This document shows positions 9,083-17,580 of a stretch of 40,067 nucleotides of DNA, piece by piece. The stretch covers positions 1 through 40,067 of the forward strand of contig JAKIUK010000035.1 in assembly GCA_021647585.1 (NCBI GenBank). The letters run 5' to 3'. The position numbers and the translations under genes were made by a program. The stretch's first letter is position 1, and each line of letters begins with the position of its first letter. The DNA comes from Methylococcaceae bacterium (lineage in GTDB: Bacteria > Pseudomonadota > Gammaproteobacteria > Methylococcales > Methylomonadaceae). The notes under the pieces are model-generated. The model worked only from the letters and a program-made list of their open reading frames with translations. It was not told where the DNA came from and searched no databases.

Positions 9083-9093
9083 GTAAAAAAATT

Positions 9094-10854
9094 ATGAACG
9101 AAATCATTCTTGGTATAGATTTAGGCACTACCAATTCAGAAGTTGCTATTGTCGAACAAGGTCAAGTCAAAGTCATTGCTGATGGTGACAAAAAAATACT
9201 GCCTTCATATGTCGGCATTGATGATAATGGTGAAATTATCGTGGGCGAAACGGCCAGGAATCAATTTTTGCTTTATCCAGAAAGAACCATTAAATCTATT
9301 AAGCGATTAATGGGACAAAACACGCAGGTTGAGTTGGCTGGTCAATCTTATAGTCCGCAGGAAATATCTGCCATCATACTTAAACGCCTTAAAGCCATTG
9401 CTGAAAAGCAACTTGGGCAAACTGCCAGCAAAGCGGTTATTACAGTCCCCGCCTATTTTTCAGATGCTCAACGACAAGCCACACATGAGGCTGGCGAAAT
9501 TGCCGGTCTGGATGTAGTGCGTATGATAAACGAACCTACTGCTGCTGCTCTGGCTTATGATGCGAATCAATCCGAACCTAAGCATGTGCTGGTCTATGAT
9601 TTGGGCGGTGGCACCTTTGATGTATCTGTGGTAAATATAGAAGAGGGAGTCGTTGAAGTGCTCTCCAGTCATGGTGACAATCATCTGGGAGGTGATGATT
9701 TTGATCAGCAAATCATTGAATTCCTGATTGATCATTTGCAGACGACTTATAGGGTCAATGCACGTGAACACAGTAAAGCCATGGCGCGGATTACCCGGGC
9801 GGCAGAAACTGCAAAGTTTGTACTTTCTGAACAGCCTTATGTGCAGATTAATGAGGAGTATTTGTTAGAATTTGAAGGATCAGCCATTCATTTGTCCGTT
9901 GAACTTTCCAGGATGGAATATGAAGAAATGATTGAGGACTATATCAACGCGACCATGGATGCCGTACACATGGCCTTGAAAGGTGCAAAATTTACTAGTT
10001 CTGATATAGATGAAATTGTTTTGGTGGGAGGTTCAACTCGTACCCCTTGTATCCGTGAACGTTTAATCAATGAGTTTGGTTTTGAACCGCATAGCGAAGT
10101 TGACGCCGATTTATGTGTCACTATGGGAGCAGCTATTCAGGCGGCAATGATTAATGGACAGCAGGTTGATACTGTATTGGTAGATATTACACCTTATACT
10201 TACGGTACCGGTGCGATAGGGTTGTTAAATGGTGAGACTTATCCCTTTACGTTTGTACCGATTATTCACAAAAACAGCATATTGCCCAATCGAAAAACAG
10301 AGGCTTTTTATACCAGTTATGATGGACAGGAAACCGTTGAAATAACTATTTATCAGGGTGAAGACCCTGATGCACTGAACAATGTAAAAATAGGCGAGTT
10401 TCATGTGGAAGGTTTGCAGAATGTCGAGGCCGGCAACATCATAACGCTGACTCTGAGCCTTGATCTAAATGGTATTTTACATGTGAGCGCAGAGGAAAAA
10501 GCGACAGGCTTAGAAAAATCGATTACCATTAAAAATGCACTATCCAGTTTTGATAGTGACACATTAGACACAGCCAAACAGAAGATTAGTTCTTTATTTG
10601 GCAAACTAGATTCCAGTTTGTACTTGCAAAACGAACTGGAAACGCCTGACGATGCAGTCATTCCAGAAATAGAAGAGGCACGACTATTAATTATTAAAGC
10701 GGAAAGTTTATTTGAACAAATAAGCAATGAGGACAAGGAAGATATGATTGATATTATTGAAACCATATCAGGATGTATTAACGCTAAAGACATTGCAGGG
10801 CTGGATGAGCCCGTCGAGCAGCTGAATGATATTATTTACTATCTGGAATCTTAA
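9094..10854 (+). CDS. hscC: HscC-type Hsp70 chaperone
   Basis: A 586-residue Hsp70, shorter than DnaK (about 640). The ATPase domain is complete: GIDLGTTNS (7-15), SIKRLMG with the catalytic Lys70, VPAYFSDAQRQAT (118-130), NEPTAAALAYD (146-156), DLGGGTFDVSVV (169-180) and VGGSTR (311-316). The substrate-binding half begins with DITPYTYGTGAIG and retains the beta-sandwich (NGILHVSAEEKATG). The lid is short and lacks the DnaK C-terminal tail. These traits and the ILGIDLGTTNSEVA N-terminus fit HscC, a specialised Hsp70. It lies 11 bases after the GrpE-like gene and its stop overlaps the zinc-ribbon gene. All parts of an Hsp70 cycle are therefore encoded together. Confidence 0.9.
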   Translation: MNEIILGIDLGTTNSEVAIVEQGQVKVIADGDKKILPSYVGIDDNGEIIVGETARNQFLLYPERTIKSIKRLMGQNTQVELAGQSYSPQEISAIILKRLKAIAEKQLGQTASKAVITVPAYFSDAQRQATHEAGEIAGLDVVRMINEPTAAALAYDANQSEPKHVLVYDLGGGTFDVSVVNIEEGVVEVLSSHGDNHLGGDDFDQQIIEFLIDHLQTTYRVNAREHSKAMARITRAAETAKFVLSEQPYVQINEEYLLEFEGSAIHLSVELSRMEYEEMIEDYINATMDAVHMALKGAKFTSSDIDEIVLVGGSTRTPCIRERLINEFGFEPHSEVDADLCVTMGAAIQAAMINGQQVDTVLVDITPYTYGTGAIGLLNGETYPFTFVPIIHKNSILPNRKTEAFYTSYDGQETVEITIYQGEDPDALNNVKIGEFHVEGLQNVEAGNIITLTLSLDLNGILHVSAEEKATGLEKSITIKNALSSFDSDTLDTAKQKISSLFGKLDSSLYLQNELETPDDAVIPEIEEARLLIIKAESLFEQISNEDKEDMIDIIETISGCINAKDIAGLDEPVEQLNDIIYYLES

Positions 10855-11237
10855 TGGATCGTTGTCCAGGCTGTAATGCTCGTCTGAGAAGACAAATTAA
10901 ATGTCCGCGTTGCCAGGCTGATTTAAGCGAGATAATTGGGTCAGAATTATCGGCTCAAATGTGGCTGTCTATAGCCATACAGTACTCGCTAGACAGTAAA
11001 ATGGGGCAAAGTGTTGAGGCCTTAGTTATTTCAATACGCTTAAAAAAAACCAAGCTGGCAATTGTCTTTCGAGGTTTTTTAATCATGCAACAATGCCAAT
11101 ATGTTCTGCACTTACTGGCACAAAAACAGTTGTTACCGGCAAAACAACGACTCTATAATCTGCGTTTGCTATTCCCTTATAGTCAACAGTTGCGACAGAT
11201 AAATTTGTTTGCTGATTATTTATGGGTAAATGATTAG
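10854..11237 (+). CDS. Zinc-ribbon small protein at the end of the chaperone operon
   Basis: A 127-residue protein with an N-terminal four-cysteine zinc knuckle: Cys4, Cys7, Cys17 and Cys20 in CPGCNARLRRQIKCPRC. The remaining about 100 residues are helical and look TPR-like (SVEALVISIRLKKTKLAIVFRG; LLPAKQRLYNLRLLFPYSQQL). Its ATG shares one base with the stop of the Hsp70 gene, so it is translated with it. I do not recognise the family. Position suggests an accessory factor, for instance client or ribosome docking, which is not shown by the sequence. Confidence 0.7.
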   Translation: MDRCPGCNARLRRQIKCPRCQADLSEIIGSELSAQMWLSIAIQYSLDSKMGQSVEALVISIRLKKTKLAIVFRGFLIMQQCQYVLHLLAQKQLLPAKQRLYNLRLLFPYSQQLRQINLFADYLWVND

Positions 11238-11394
11238 CATGTATTAAATCAGGGTTAATATGACAGTTTTAAAATTAGCGACAGTGTAATATATTAACAG
11301 TAACCGAATTTTCTTACCACACCCTCAAACTTTAATTTTAAGGAGTGAGTATTTAATAAATTCTCGCTTCTAACTGTAGATGTTCAATCGCCAA

Positions 11395-12675
11395 TTATTG
11401 AATGATCCTGACTTCTCTTTGAGGATAAGGCATTTTAATTTGATGTTGCTTTAGGGTTTTCCATATTATCATTTTCAAATCCGCATCTACTCGGTTTTCA
11501 CCATCATCAATGCCATCAATCCAGTATTCAACACCAAAGACCACTCCTGAATCAGCAAAATCTCGGATTTCACAATCCGGTAATTCGGGTTGTTGTAGTA
11601 TTTGAGGATGTTCGCTAATTGCAGCAATGATAACCTCTGGTACTTTTTCTATATCACTTTCATAGGAAACAGAAAACTCAAATTCATAGCGTTGTCGACT
11701 ATCTTGATGAGTCCAGTTAGTAAATGCTGTAGTAATAAATTGTTCATTTGGAACCACAACAATCTTTCCATCAAAAGTCTGTAAAGTAGATGAGCGCATA
11801 TTTAGTTCAAGCAATATACCGGTTTTACCATCTTCCAGTTCAATAAAATCGCCTACGGCTAGTGACCTGTCTAATAAAATAATTATTCCAGAGATGAAAT
11901 TTGAGGCAATTTGTTGTAACCCAAATCCCAACCCTACACCTAAGGCGCCACCAAAAACGGCTAATGCCGTTAAATCCAGTCCTACAATTTGTAATAACAA
12001 CAAGCCAACAGCTATAAATAGAACAATTTCAAAAAGTTTAGCAAATAACTCTTTAGTTCTAATATCAAGTGATTCATTGTTTCGAATTACATTTTGTCCG
12101 GCGTTGTTGGAAATTCTACCCAGCCAGAACAAAATAGATCCAAAAATCAGGGCTCTTGCTAATGCATAAGCAGACAACCTGATATTACCTAACTCCAGAG
12201 CGACACTATCAAGAAAAAGTGTTGTATCATCCAGCCAGCCAAAAACATGTAAAATTGCAACAGGAATTCCAATCCAGCAAAAGAGGCCATTAATAAATGC
12301 ATTTTTAATGAAACGGGTGATTACAGAGTACATCAAAAAGATAACACTGAGCCCTTGAGCTATTTTTACCAACCAGGATTGTTCAACTAATGTCAGTGAA
12401 ATTTCGGTTGCAATCGCTAAAAAAATGACACATAGCGCAGGGAATAGTAGCTTGCGTAGAGAAAATACACCTCTTCGTATTGTCAGTAACGCCCCGTCAT
12501 GTGGTTCATCGCGAAATAATACTACGCGTTTTAATAACAATAAGGATAATAACAGTGCTATCACCACAGCAATGACAATAGCAGTCCCTTGTGCATAAAA
12601 TTTTGGGCTAACAGCCCAATTAATTGCAATATCAACGATTCTATAAAATTCGTTAATAAAATTATCTATAGCCAT
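11395..12675 (-). CDS. MscS-family mechanosensitive ion channel
   Basis: A 426-residue inner-membrane protein with about five to six hydrophobic segments followed by the MscS core. The pore helix and the start of the beta domain are clear: FGGALGVGLGFGLQQIASNF, GIIILLDRSLAVGDFIEL, then the VVPN motif (KIVVVPNEQFITTAF) and NWTHQDSR. The C-terminal alpha-beta domain ends with IKMPYPQREV, typical of the family. Such channels release solutes on hypo-osmotic shock. The ATG at 12675 is taken rather than TTG at 12681. It is longer than E. coli MscS (286 residues), having extra N-terminal membrane helices. It is convergent with the chaperone operon. Confidence 0.92.
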   Translation of the reverse strand: MAIDNFINEFYRIVDIAINWAVSPKFYAQGTAIVIAVVIALLLSLLLLKRVVLFRDEPHDGALLTIRRGVFSLRKLLFPALCVIFLAIATEISLTLVEQSWLVKIAQGLSVIFLMYSVITRFIKNAFINGLFCWIGIPVAILHVFGWLDDTTLFLDSVALELGNIRLSAYALARALIFGSILFWLGRISNNAGQNVIRNNESLDIRTKELFAKLFEIVLFIAVGLLLLQIVGLDLTALAVFGGALGVGLGFGLQQIASNFISGIIILLDRSLAVGDFIELEDGKTGILLELNMRSSTLQTFDGKIVVVPNEQFITTAFTNWTHQDSRQRYEFEFSVSYESDIEKVPEVIIAAISEHPQILQQPELPDCEIRDFADSGVVFGVEYWIDGIDDGENRVDADLKMIIWKTLKQHQIKMPYPQREVRIIQ

Positions 12676-13000
12676 TATCAAAACCTAATTGCTTATTAAA
12701 CTCAAATATCTTAAGTATTTTACCTGACAGCTCTGGATACGTATATTTTTATCATTGTAATAGCACCGTTTGTTTCTTGCTTTTTCTCGGACAGTTTTCG
12801 GAGGATAGAGGTCGAAGTATTGGTTTTGCAGGCGCATAATAAAGAGGGCTGTTTCAATTTGTGGATCTGTTCAAAAATAGTTCAGTAAAAACTCGTAAAA
12901 AGTCAAAATTACCACATACTGGACAACTGAACAAACCGAAGACATTATTTTAATTGCTGACAATCAAAATAACCGTCAGGCTATGGTATTTTTTTGGGAT

Positions 13001-13138
13001 TTAGCCTGTGTCAAATAGCTGCGGGTATACGTCGGTCGGTGTTAATAAACATCCTTTATTCAAACCATTCAATACTTTACACAAAGCTGTTAATTCGATT
13101 ATCTGGTTGTCAATCTGTTGACGTTTTTGTTGAGCCAT
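13001..13138 (-). CDS. Small hypothetical ORF (45 residues)
   Basis: An ATG-started frame of 45 codons, beginning MAQQKRQQIDNQIIELTALC and ending VYPQLFDTG. The first half is a polar amphipathic helix with the look of a real protein end. There is no clear Shine-Dalgarno sequence and I do not recognise it. It may be a gene remnant in a region full of repeat debris, or simply chance. Confidence 0.2.
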   Translation of the reverse strand: MAQQKRQQIDNQIIELTALCKVLNGLNKGCLLTPTDVYPQLFDTG

Positions 13139-13191
13139 TTTTAAGTCAATGAATGTATTCAATCAATGGCAGGTCCTGCAAATCGCTTACC

Positions 13192-13271
13192 TGTCATTTC
13201 GACCAGAGGAAGAAATCTTGATTACACACATTACACTTAGCGCTAAGATCCCTCGTTACGTCGGGATGACA
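13192..13271. repeat. Dispersed imperfect inverted repeat (TGTCATTTCGACC type)
   Basis: An 80-bp unit that starts TGTCATTTCGACCAGAGGAA and ends CTCGTTACGTCGGGATGACA; the two ends are imperfect inverted repeats of each other. Inside is a perfect palindrome CTTAGCGCTAAG (13236-13247). Repeats of this pattern are common in many bacterial genomes. A fragment identical over 16 bases (CTGTCATTTCGACCAG) also occurs at 3479-3494 downstream of tpx, which shows the repeat is dispersed in this genome. Confidence 0.6.
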
Positions 13272-13483
13272 AGAATTGTTTGGTTTCAGTAAAGCATAGA
13301 GTTTAGCGTAATCAGATACATTTTTAAGTTATTGAATGGGTATCTGATGATAACAAAAATCAATTCTGGCTGTGCTCTTACCTCCTTTTCCTTTTTTCCT
13401 GTATATCCTTGCGTATACTGGCGATGGTGAACACCGATTCTGGCCATCGTGAACACTTCCCTTGTCCACGCATTGGATTTTAG

Positions 13484-14248
13484 CTATTTTACCTCTAAGT
13501 GTTCACGATCAGTCAATTCTGATTGTATTTTTCGCATAGATTCTCCCTTTAATTTGATTCGGTGAGCGTTATGCATCAGCCGATCTAAAATAGCGTCAGC
13601 CAGGGTATTATCGCCAATAGATTGATACCATTTATCCGTAGGCAATTGACTAATCATGAGGGTGGAGGTACTTTCATGCCGGTCATCCATGATTTCCATC
13701 ATATCGTTTCGTTGTGCGGCTTTTAACGGCTCAAGTCCCCAGTCATCTATAATCAAACAATCAAGCTTGGCTAATGATTGTAGCGCCTTGCTATAAGTGC
13801 CATCTGCTTTTGCCTGTGTCAGTGCCAATATTAATCGGGAAAGGCGATAATATTTAACGCTGTAACCTTTCATACACGCAGTATGCCCCATGGCACAAGC
13901 AATATAGGTTTTTCCACTACCACAAGGGCCTGTAATCAAAAGGTTTTGTGATTTATTGAGCCAGTCACACTGTAACAGTGAAGCCATCAATGATTGTTTT
14001 AATCCTCTTGGGTGCTGATAATCAATGGCGTTACTATGTGCCGCCAGTTTTAACTTTGCCGCTTTCAGTAAGCGTTGCTGTTTTCTATTTTCTCTGTCCT
14101 GATATTCACTATCAGCCAGTAATTGCAGACGCTGCTCAAAGGGCAAATCTTCATAAGTATTGGGTTGTTCTATTTGACTTACCAGTGCATTGGCCATGCC
14201 AGAGAGTTTAAGCTGTCTGAGTTGTGTAAGGGTTTGTTCTAACATCAT
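13484..14248 (-). CDS. istB: IS21-family helper ATPase IstB
   Basis: IstB is the AAA+ ATPase that selects the target and activates the IstA transposase. The 254-residue protein has Walker A GPCGSGKT (107-114), Walker B LDCLIIDDW (about 162-170) and the arginine-containing ILDRLMHNAHRIKLKGESMR end typical of IstB. The N-terminal IstB region (LTQLRQLKLSGMANAL) is present. AAGGAT lies upstream of the ATG at 14248; an adjacent ATG at 14245 is also possible. It is 42 bases downstream of istA. It shares the DnaA/DnaC-like fold, but the neighbouring istA decides the assignment. Confidence 0.95.
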   Translation of the reverse strand: MMLEQTLTQLRQLKLSGMANALVSQIEQPNTYEDLPFEQRLQLLADSEYQDRENRKQQRLLKAAKLKLAAHSNAIDYQHPRGLKQSLMASLLQCDWLNKSQNLLITGPCGSGKTYIACAMGHTACMKGYSVKYYRLSRLILALTQAKADGTYSKALQSLAKLDCLIIDDWGLEPLKAAQRNDMMEIMDDRHESTSTLMISQLPTDKWYQSIGDNTLADAILDRLMHNAHRIKLKGESMRKIQSELTDREHLEVK

Positions 14249-14290
14249 AAATATCCTTTATTATTCATATCCAGTCATTGTTTTATCTGA

Positions 14291-15835
14291 TTAATGAAAG
14301 CTTTTGGGGCCACGAATGTTTTCATGGGATTGAGGTAAGGTTGGCAGAGACTCTTTGCTTTCAGGCAGTAATTGATCCTGGTTGCTTAGCAGAATGTCTT
14401 TGATGTGTTTAAGTCTGTACAAGCTATTTTTATTAGCAATCGCGCAAGCTTTGTTGAGTCGCTCTGCGGGATAGCTTCTAGAAAGATTAAGTAACCCTAA
14501 ACAGACTCTGTATGCTTGTTCCTCATGCTGTCTTTGTTTGAGTACTGTCTTAACCCAGACCAGGACTTCATCGCCAATATCTTTAGCCCAGTTCATTAAT
14601 CGACCAGGTGTCCATTTGCGATGTTTTTCATGTTTAACAGGCATATGTTCTGGAACCGTGGTCATGCCGGGATGATATTTTCTGACATGACTGGTGACGC
14701 GCTTATTATGAAAGTAAAGCTCAATCAAATATTCTTTGGCATGCAGCTCTAGTTTTTCTCCAACCAGATGATGAGGGATAGAGTAAAAGTGGTTGTCATA
14801 TTGGATATGGTAATCAATATTGACCTTAACCGTTTTAATCTCAGTGTATTGATAGGTCTGCTTAGGCAGGGGTAAAAGTGCAGGCTTATCTATTGAATCA
14901 AACCATTGTTGTCGTGTGCCTTTCAGTTGTTTAAACGGTTTGTTATTCACTTCTTCCAGCAGTGCCTTGATACACTGGTTTAGTTCTGCCAGTGAGAAGA
15001 AAGTATGATGCCGCAAGCGTGCCAGTATCCAGCGCTCTATGATTTGTACACCGACTTCTGCCTTGGCTTTATCTTTGGGTTTCAGCGGTCTTGCAGGGAC
15101 CAGTGCGGTGCCATAATGTGCCGCGAGTTGTTGGTATGATGGGTTAATCTCTGGATCATAACGGCACGCTTTGGTAACGCCACTTTTTAAATTGTCGGGG
15201 ATCACGATTGTAGGAACACCCCCGATAAAGTTAAAGGCTCGAACATGGCTGTTAATCCAGTCGGGGAGTTTTTGACTCCAGGTGGCTTCACAGAAGGTGT
15301 AATTGGATGCACCTAACACCGCAACAAAGATTTGTGCAGTTTTAATTTCGCCTGTGACAGGACCGACTATGGGGACTGTTTGGCCAGCATAATCCACAAA
15401 CAGCTTTTCGCCTGCTTTGTGTGTTTGACGCATTGAGCGCTTCTGTTTCTTTAACCAGTTTTGATACAGCATGCAATATTGTGGATAGCTGTAACACCGA
15501 TTAGGATATTGCTGGGTATACTCCTCCCACAGCAGATGTTTGGTCATACCCTTTCTTTTTAGTTCTTGGTGAACCTCTACCCAGTCGGGTAATTGGAACT
15601 GACTCGATTGACGGGTATCTGCTTCAGGATAAAACTGACGGGCAAGCTGTTGATCATTGAGTTGTTCAATTGTTTCCCAATTAAGCCCCAGCTCATCAGC
15701 TTTGCTGGTCACCTTTTGTACAGCGCCCAGGCTTAACCTGAGACTTGCTTTTATTTGACGTAGGCTAAGTTTAGCATTCAGCCGCAGTCGTAATACTTCT
15801 CGTAATTGTCGCATTGATATTCTCTTTGTTGCCAT
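14291..15835 (-). CDS. istA: IS21-family transposase IstA
   Basis: The 514-residue transposase of the element. It has an N-terminal helix-turn-helix (MRQLREVLRLRLNAKLSLRQI), an rve-type DDE core and a C-terminal beta-rich domain. The predicted triad is Asp148 (KLFVDYAGQT), Asp214 (VIPDNLKSG) and Glu260 (KPKDKAKAEVGV). The 45-residue gap between the second Asp and the Glu agrees with the family. The ATG at 15835 follows GGGAAGG and gives the expected MATKRISM start; an in-frame TTG at 15859 is less likely. No frameshift or stop interrupts the gene. Confidence 0.95.
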   Translation of the reverse strand: MATKRISMRQLREVLRLRLNAKLSLRQIKASLRLSLGAVQKVTSKADELGLNWETIEQLNDQQLARQFYPEADTRQSSQFQLPDWVEVHQELKRKGMTKHLLWEEYTQQYPNRCYSYPQYCMLYQNWLKKQKRSMRQTHKAGEKLFVDYAGQTVPIVGPVTGEIKTAQIFVAVLGASNYTFCEATWSQKLPDWINSHVRAFNFIGGVPTIVIPDNLKSGVTKACRYDPEINPSYQQLAAHYGTALVPARPLKPKDKAKAEVGVQIIERWILARLRHHTFFSLAELNQCIKALLEEVNNKPFKQLKGTRQQWFDSIDKPALLPLPKQTYQYTEIKTVKVNIDYHIQYDNHFYSIPHHLVGEKLELHAKEYLIELYFHNKRVTSHVRKYHPGMTTVPEHMPVKHEKHRKWTPGRLMNWAKDIGDEVLVWVKTVLKQRQHEEQAYRVCLGLLNLSRSYPAERLNKACAIANKNSLYRLKHIKDILLSNQDQLLPESKESLPTLPQSHENIRGPKSFH

Positions 15836-15940
15836 TACCCTTCCCAATATAAAAATCAAGTAGGTTAACAGTGGTTGGAATCAATGCGTGGAAAGGATTC
15901 TGATTGATCGTGAACACCTATTCTGGAAAAATCGCAAAAG

Positions 15941-16030
15941 TGTTCACGATGAAACCAGAATGAGCGTTCACGATGGAGCAGAACGAATGTTCACGATACG
16001 CCAGAATCGGTGTTCATGATGGGCCAGAAT
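15941..16030. repeat. Tandem subterminal repeats of the IS21 element (IstA sites)
   Basis: Four tandem copies of about 22-24 bp with the pattern GTTCACGATnnnnCCAGAAT at the right end of the insertion sequence. One inverted copy (ATCGTGAACACCTATTCTGG) lies just inside, around 15907-15926. The left end has two copies (13423-13456). Multiple terminal repeats are typical IstA binding sites in this family. The copy number is unequal at the two ends. Confidence 0.75.
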
Positions 16031-16228
16031 ATGCAATCCTTTCTGAATGGTTTCATAGCTAAACTTTTACTTTTTCAAAGATAAAAATGTACTTGGCTAT
16101 ATTGATGTGCCGACAATCTATAATTTGTTTAGCCGCAAAAAAATATAGGCATATCTGAATTCAGGAGTAAAATCAATAATTAAACTAAGGTTTAGATGTT
16201 TTTCCTAGCTGGGTTTAGGGCAACTAAT

Positions 16229-17575
16229 TTATTTCCAAGTACCAATGGCCTGATTTAACTCAGCTTCTGCTCGTAAGGCATCAAATCGTGCAGCGATATT
16301 TCTGGCATGTGATTTATCTCTGGCAACTTCGGCTTCAATATAACGTGTGACTGTTACTGTGCCTGCTTTACGTTGCTCATTAACTAAGCGTAAAGCTTCT
16401 TCTGCAGATTTAACCGATGAAGAGGTCACTTTTACTCTAGCTAAAGCTTCCATTATTTTTAAATGTGCAGATTTAACTGCATTTTCAATAACCAATTGAG
16501 TTTGTTTTGCAGATTTTTGGGCTATTGATAGTTGATGTTTGGCTTTTTTAAGGTTTTCACGGTCTCGAAAACCGGAAAAAATATCCATTTCTACCATAAC
16601 GCCAGCGGTAACATTATCCTGGTTACTGTTGTATTCCAGATTTTTACTGTCAGAACCATATGAAACATAGGCATCCGCTTTTGGTAAAAAGGTACCGTGA
16701 GCAGCATTTAACTGCTGATGTGCAATTTCTATATGTTTGTTTGCAGCTTGCATTTCTGGTCGTTGATTCATCGCCTGGTCAAGCAATTCAGTAAAGGTTC
16801 TGTTGGCTTGAGGTAACATCCAGTGCTTTGTTGAATCGACTTCAAAGGGTTGCTGTGCAGTGATGCCTAATAAGCTTTTTAGAGCTGTTTTAGTTAATTC
16901 AATCGCATTTGCGGTCTGGATTTTGGTGTCTTGTGCTTCTGCTAATTGTACTTCCAGCGATAATACATCAGATCTTAGGGTAGACCCAGCTTGATAACGG
17001 ATTCGACTTTGCTTTAATTCGCTTTCCACTGCTTCAATTGATCGGATAGCTACTTTATCAGCTTCTACTGAAGCCAGGTAAGCATAAAATGTTGAGCTGA
17101 CTGTTTGAATTAATTGATTGCGGGTAGCTGATTTTTCCAGAGTAGCTGCTTCTACGCCAAGTTGCGCCGCTTTACTTTGATAATAATCCTGGCCACCTCT
17201 AAATAATGAATAACTCGCTCTAACTTCAGGGCGATAATTGTCGGTACCACCTGGGTTATTGAAATCAGTTGTAGGAGAGGATAAGTCCAAGCGGCGTTGG
17301 GCGATAATCATGCCAAAAGCTCGTGAAGGATTATCGCTGTGTTCGTAGGACAGGCTGGTTTTTATACTGGGATAAAAACGAGAAAGGGCTAAACCAAATT
17401 GCGCTTCGGCCTGAGCAATCCTATCCTGCATGATTTGCAGGTTAGGGTTGTTAATCAGTGCGTGAGCAATAGCTTGTTGTAAATTATAAGTATGATTATC
17501 TGCAGCTGCAGGGCTTGCCGAATTTAAAAAAATTGTAGCAATAATGATAAATTGGCTTTTGTAGTTATTAAACAT
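16229..17575 (-). CDS. TolC-family outer membrane efflux protein
   Basis: The outer membrane channel of a tripartite efflux pump. The 448-residue protein begins with a signal peptide (IIATIFLNSASPAAA) and shows two OEP repeats with long helices: ALINNPNLQIMQDRIAQAEAQFG near the start and the related MNQRPEMQAANKHIEIAHQQ near 270. The family motif YRAGxxxxxDVLxxE is present as RYQAGSTLRSDVLSLEVQ. It starts 5 bases after the stop of the membrane fusion gene, so it is the last gene of an RND-MFP-OMF operon. The proteins exported cannot be told from sequence. Confidence 0.92.
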   Translation of the reverse strand: MFNNYKSQFIIIATIFLNSASPAAADNHTYNLQQAIAHALINNPNLQIMQDRIAQAEAQFGLALSRFYPSIKTSLSYEHSDNPSRAFGMIIAQRRLDLSSPTTDFNNPGGTDNYRPEVRASYSLFRGGQDYYQSKAAQLGVEAATLEKSATRNQLIQTVSSTFYAYLASVEADKVAIRSIEAVESELKQSRIRYQAGSTLRSDVLSLEVQLAEAQDTKIQTANAIELTKTALKSLLGITAQQPFEVDSTKHWMLPQANRTFTELLDQAMNQRPEMQAANKHIEIAHQQLNAAHGTFLPKADAYVSYGSDSKNLEYNSNQDNVTAGVMVEMDIFSGFRDRENLKKAKHQLSIAQKSAKQTQLVIENAVKSAHLKIMEALARVKVTSSSVKSAEEALRLVNEQRKAGTVTVTRYIEAEVARDKSHARNIAARFDALRAEAELNQAIGTWK

Positions 17576-17580
17576 AATTT

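Larger units (their letters stand above)
12676..13404. other. Non-coding region with repeat debris, left of the IS21 element
   Basis: About 730 bases without a convincing gene. It contains TCTCGGACAG at 12785-12794, similar to the end of the hairpin element near tpx. Short decayed-looking frames lie on the plus strand around 12910-13015 and on the minus strand at 13001-13138. An imperfect inverted repeat is at 13192-13271. The promoter of the MscS gene should lie at the left edge. This looks like an accumulation site for mobile DNA. Confidence 0.5.
13410..16035 (-). mobile_element. Complete IS21-family insertion sequence
   Basis: A 2626-bp element containing istA and istB. The left end reads TGCGTATACTGGC from 13410 and the right end, on the other strand from 16035, reads TGCATATTCTGGC. 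The match continues through TGAACACCGATTCTGGC and on to ATCGTGAACA, giving terminal repeats of about 48 bases with a few mismatches and a one-base gap. The element starts with TG and ends with CA. It is flanked by the 5-bp direct repeat ATCCT (13405-13409 and 16036-16040), within the 4-8 bp duplication range of this family. Both genes are intact, so the copy is probably recent and functional. It landed between genes. Confidence 0.9.
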
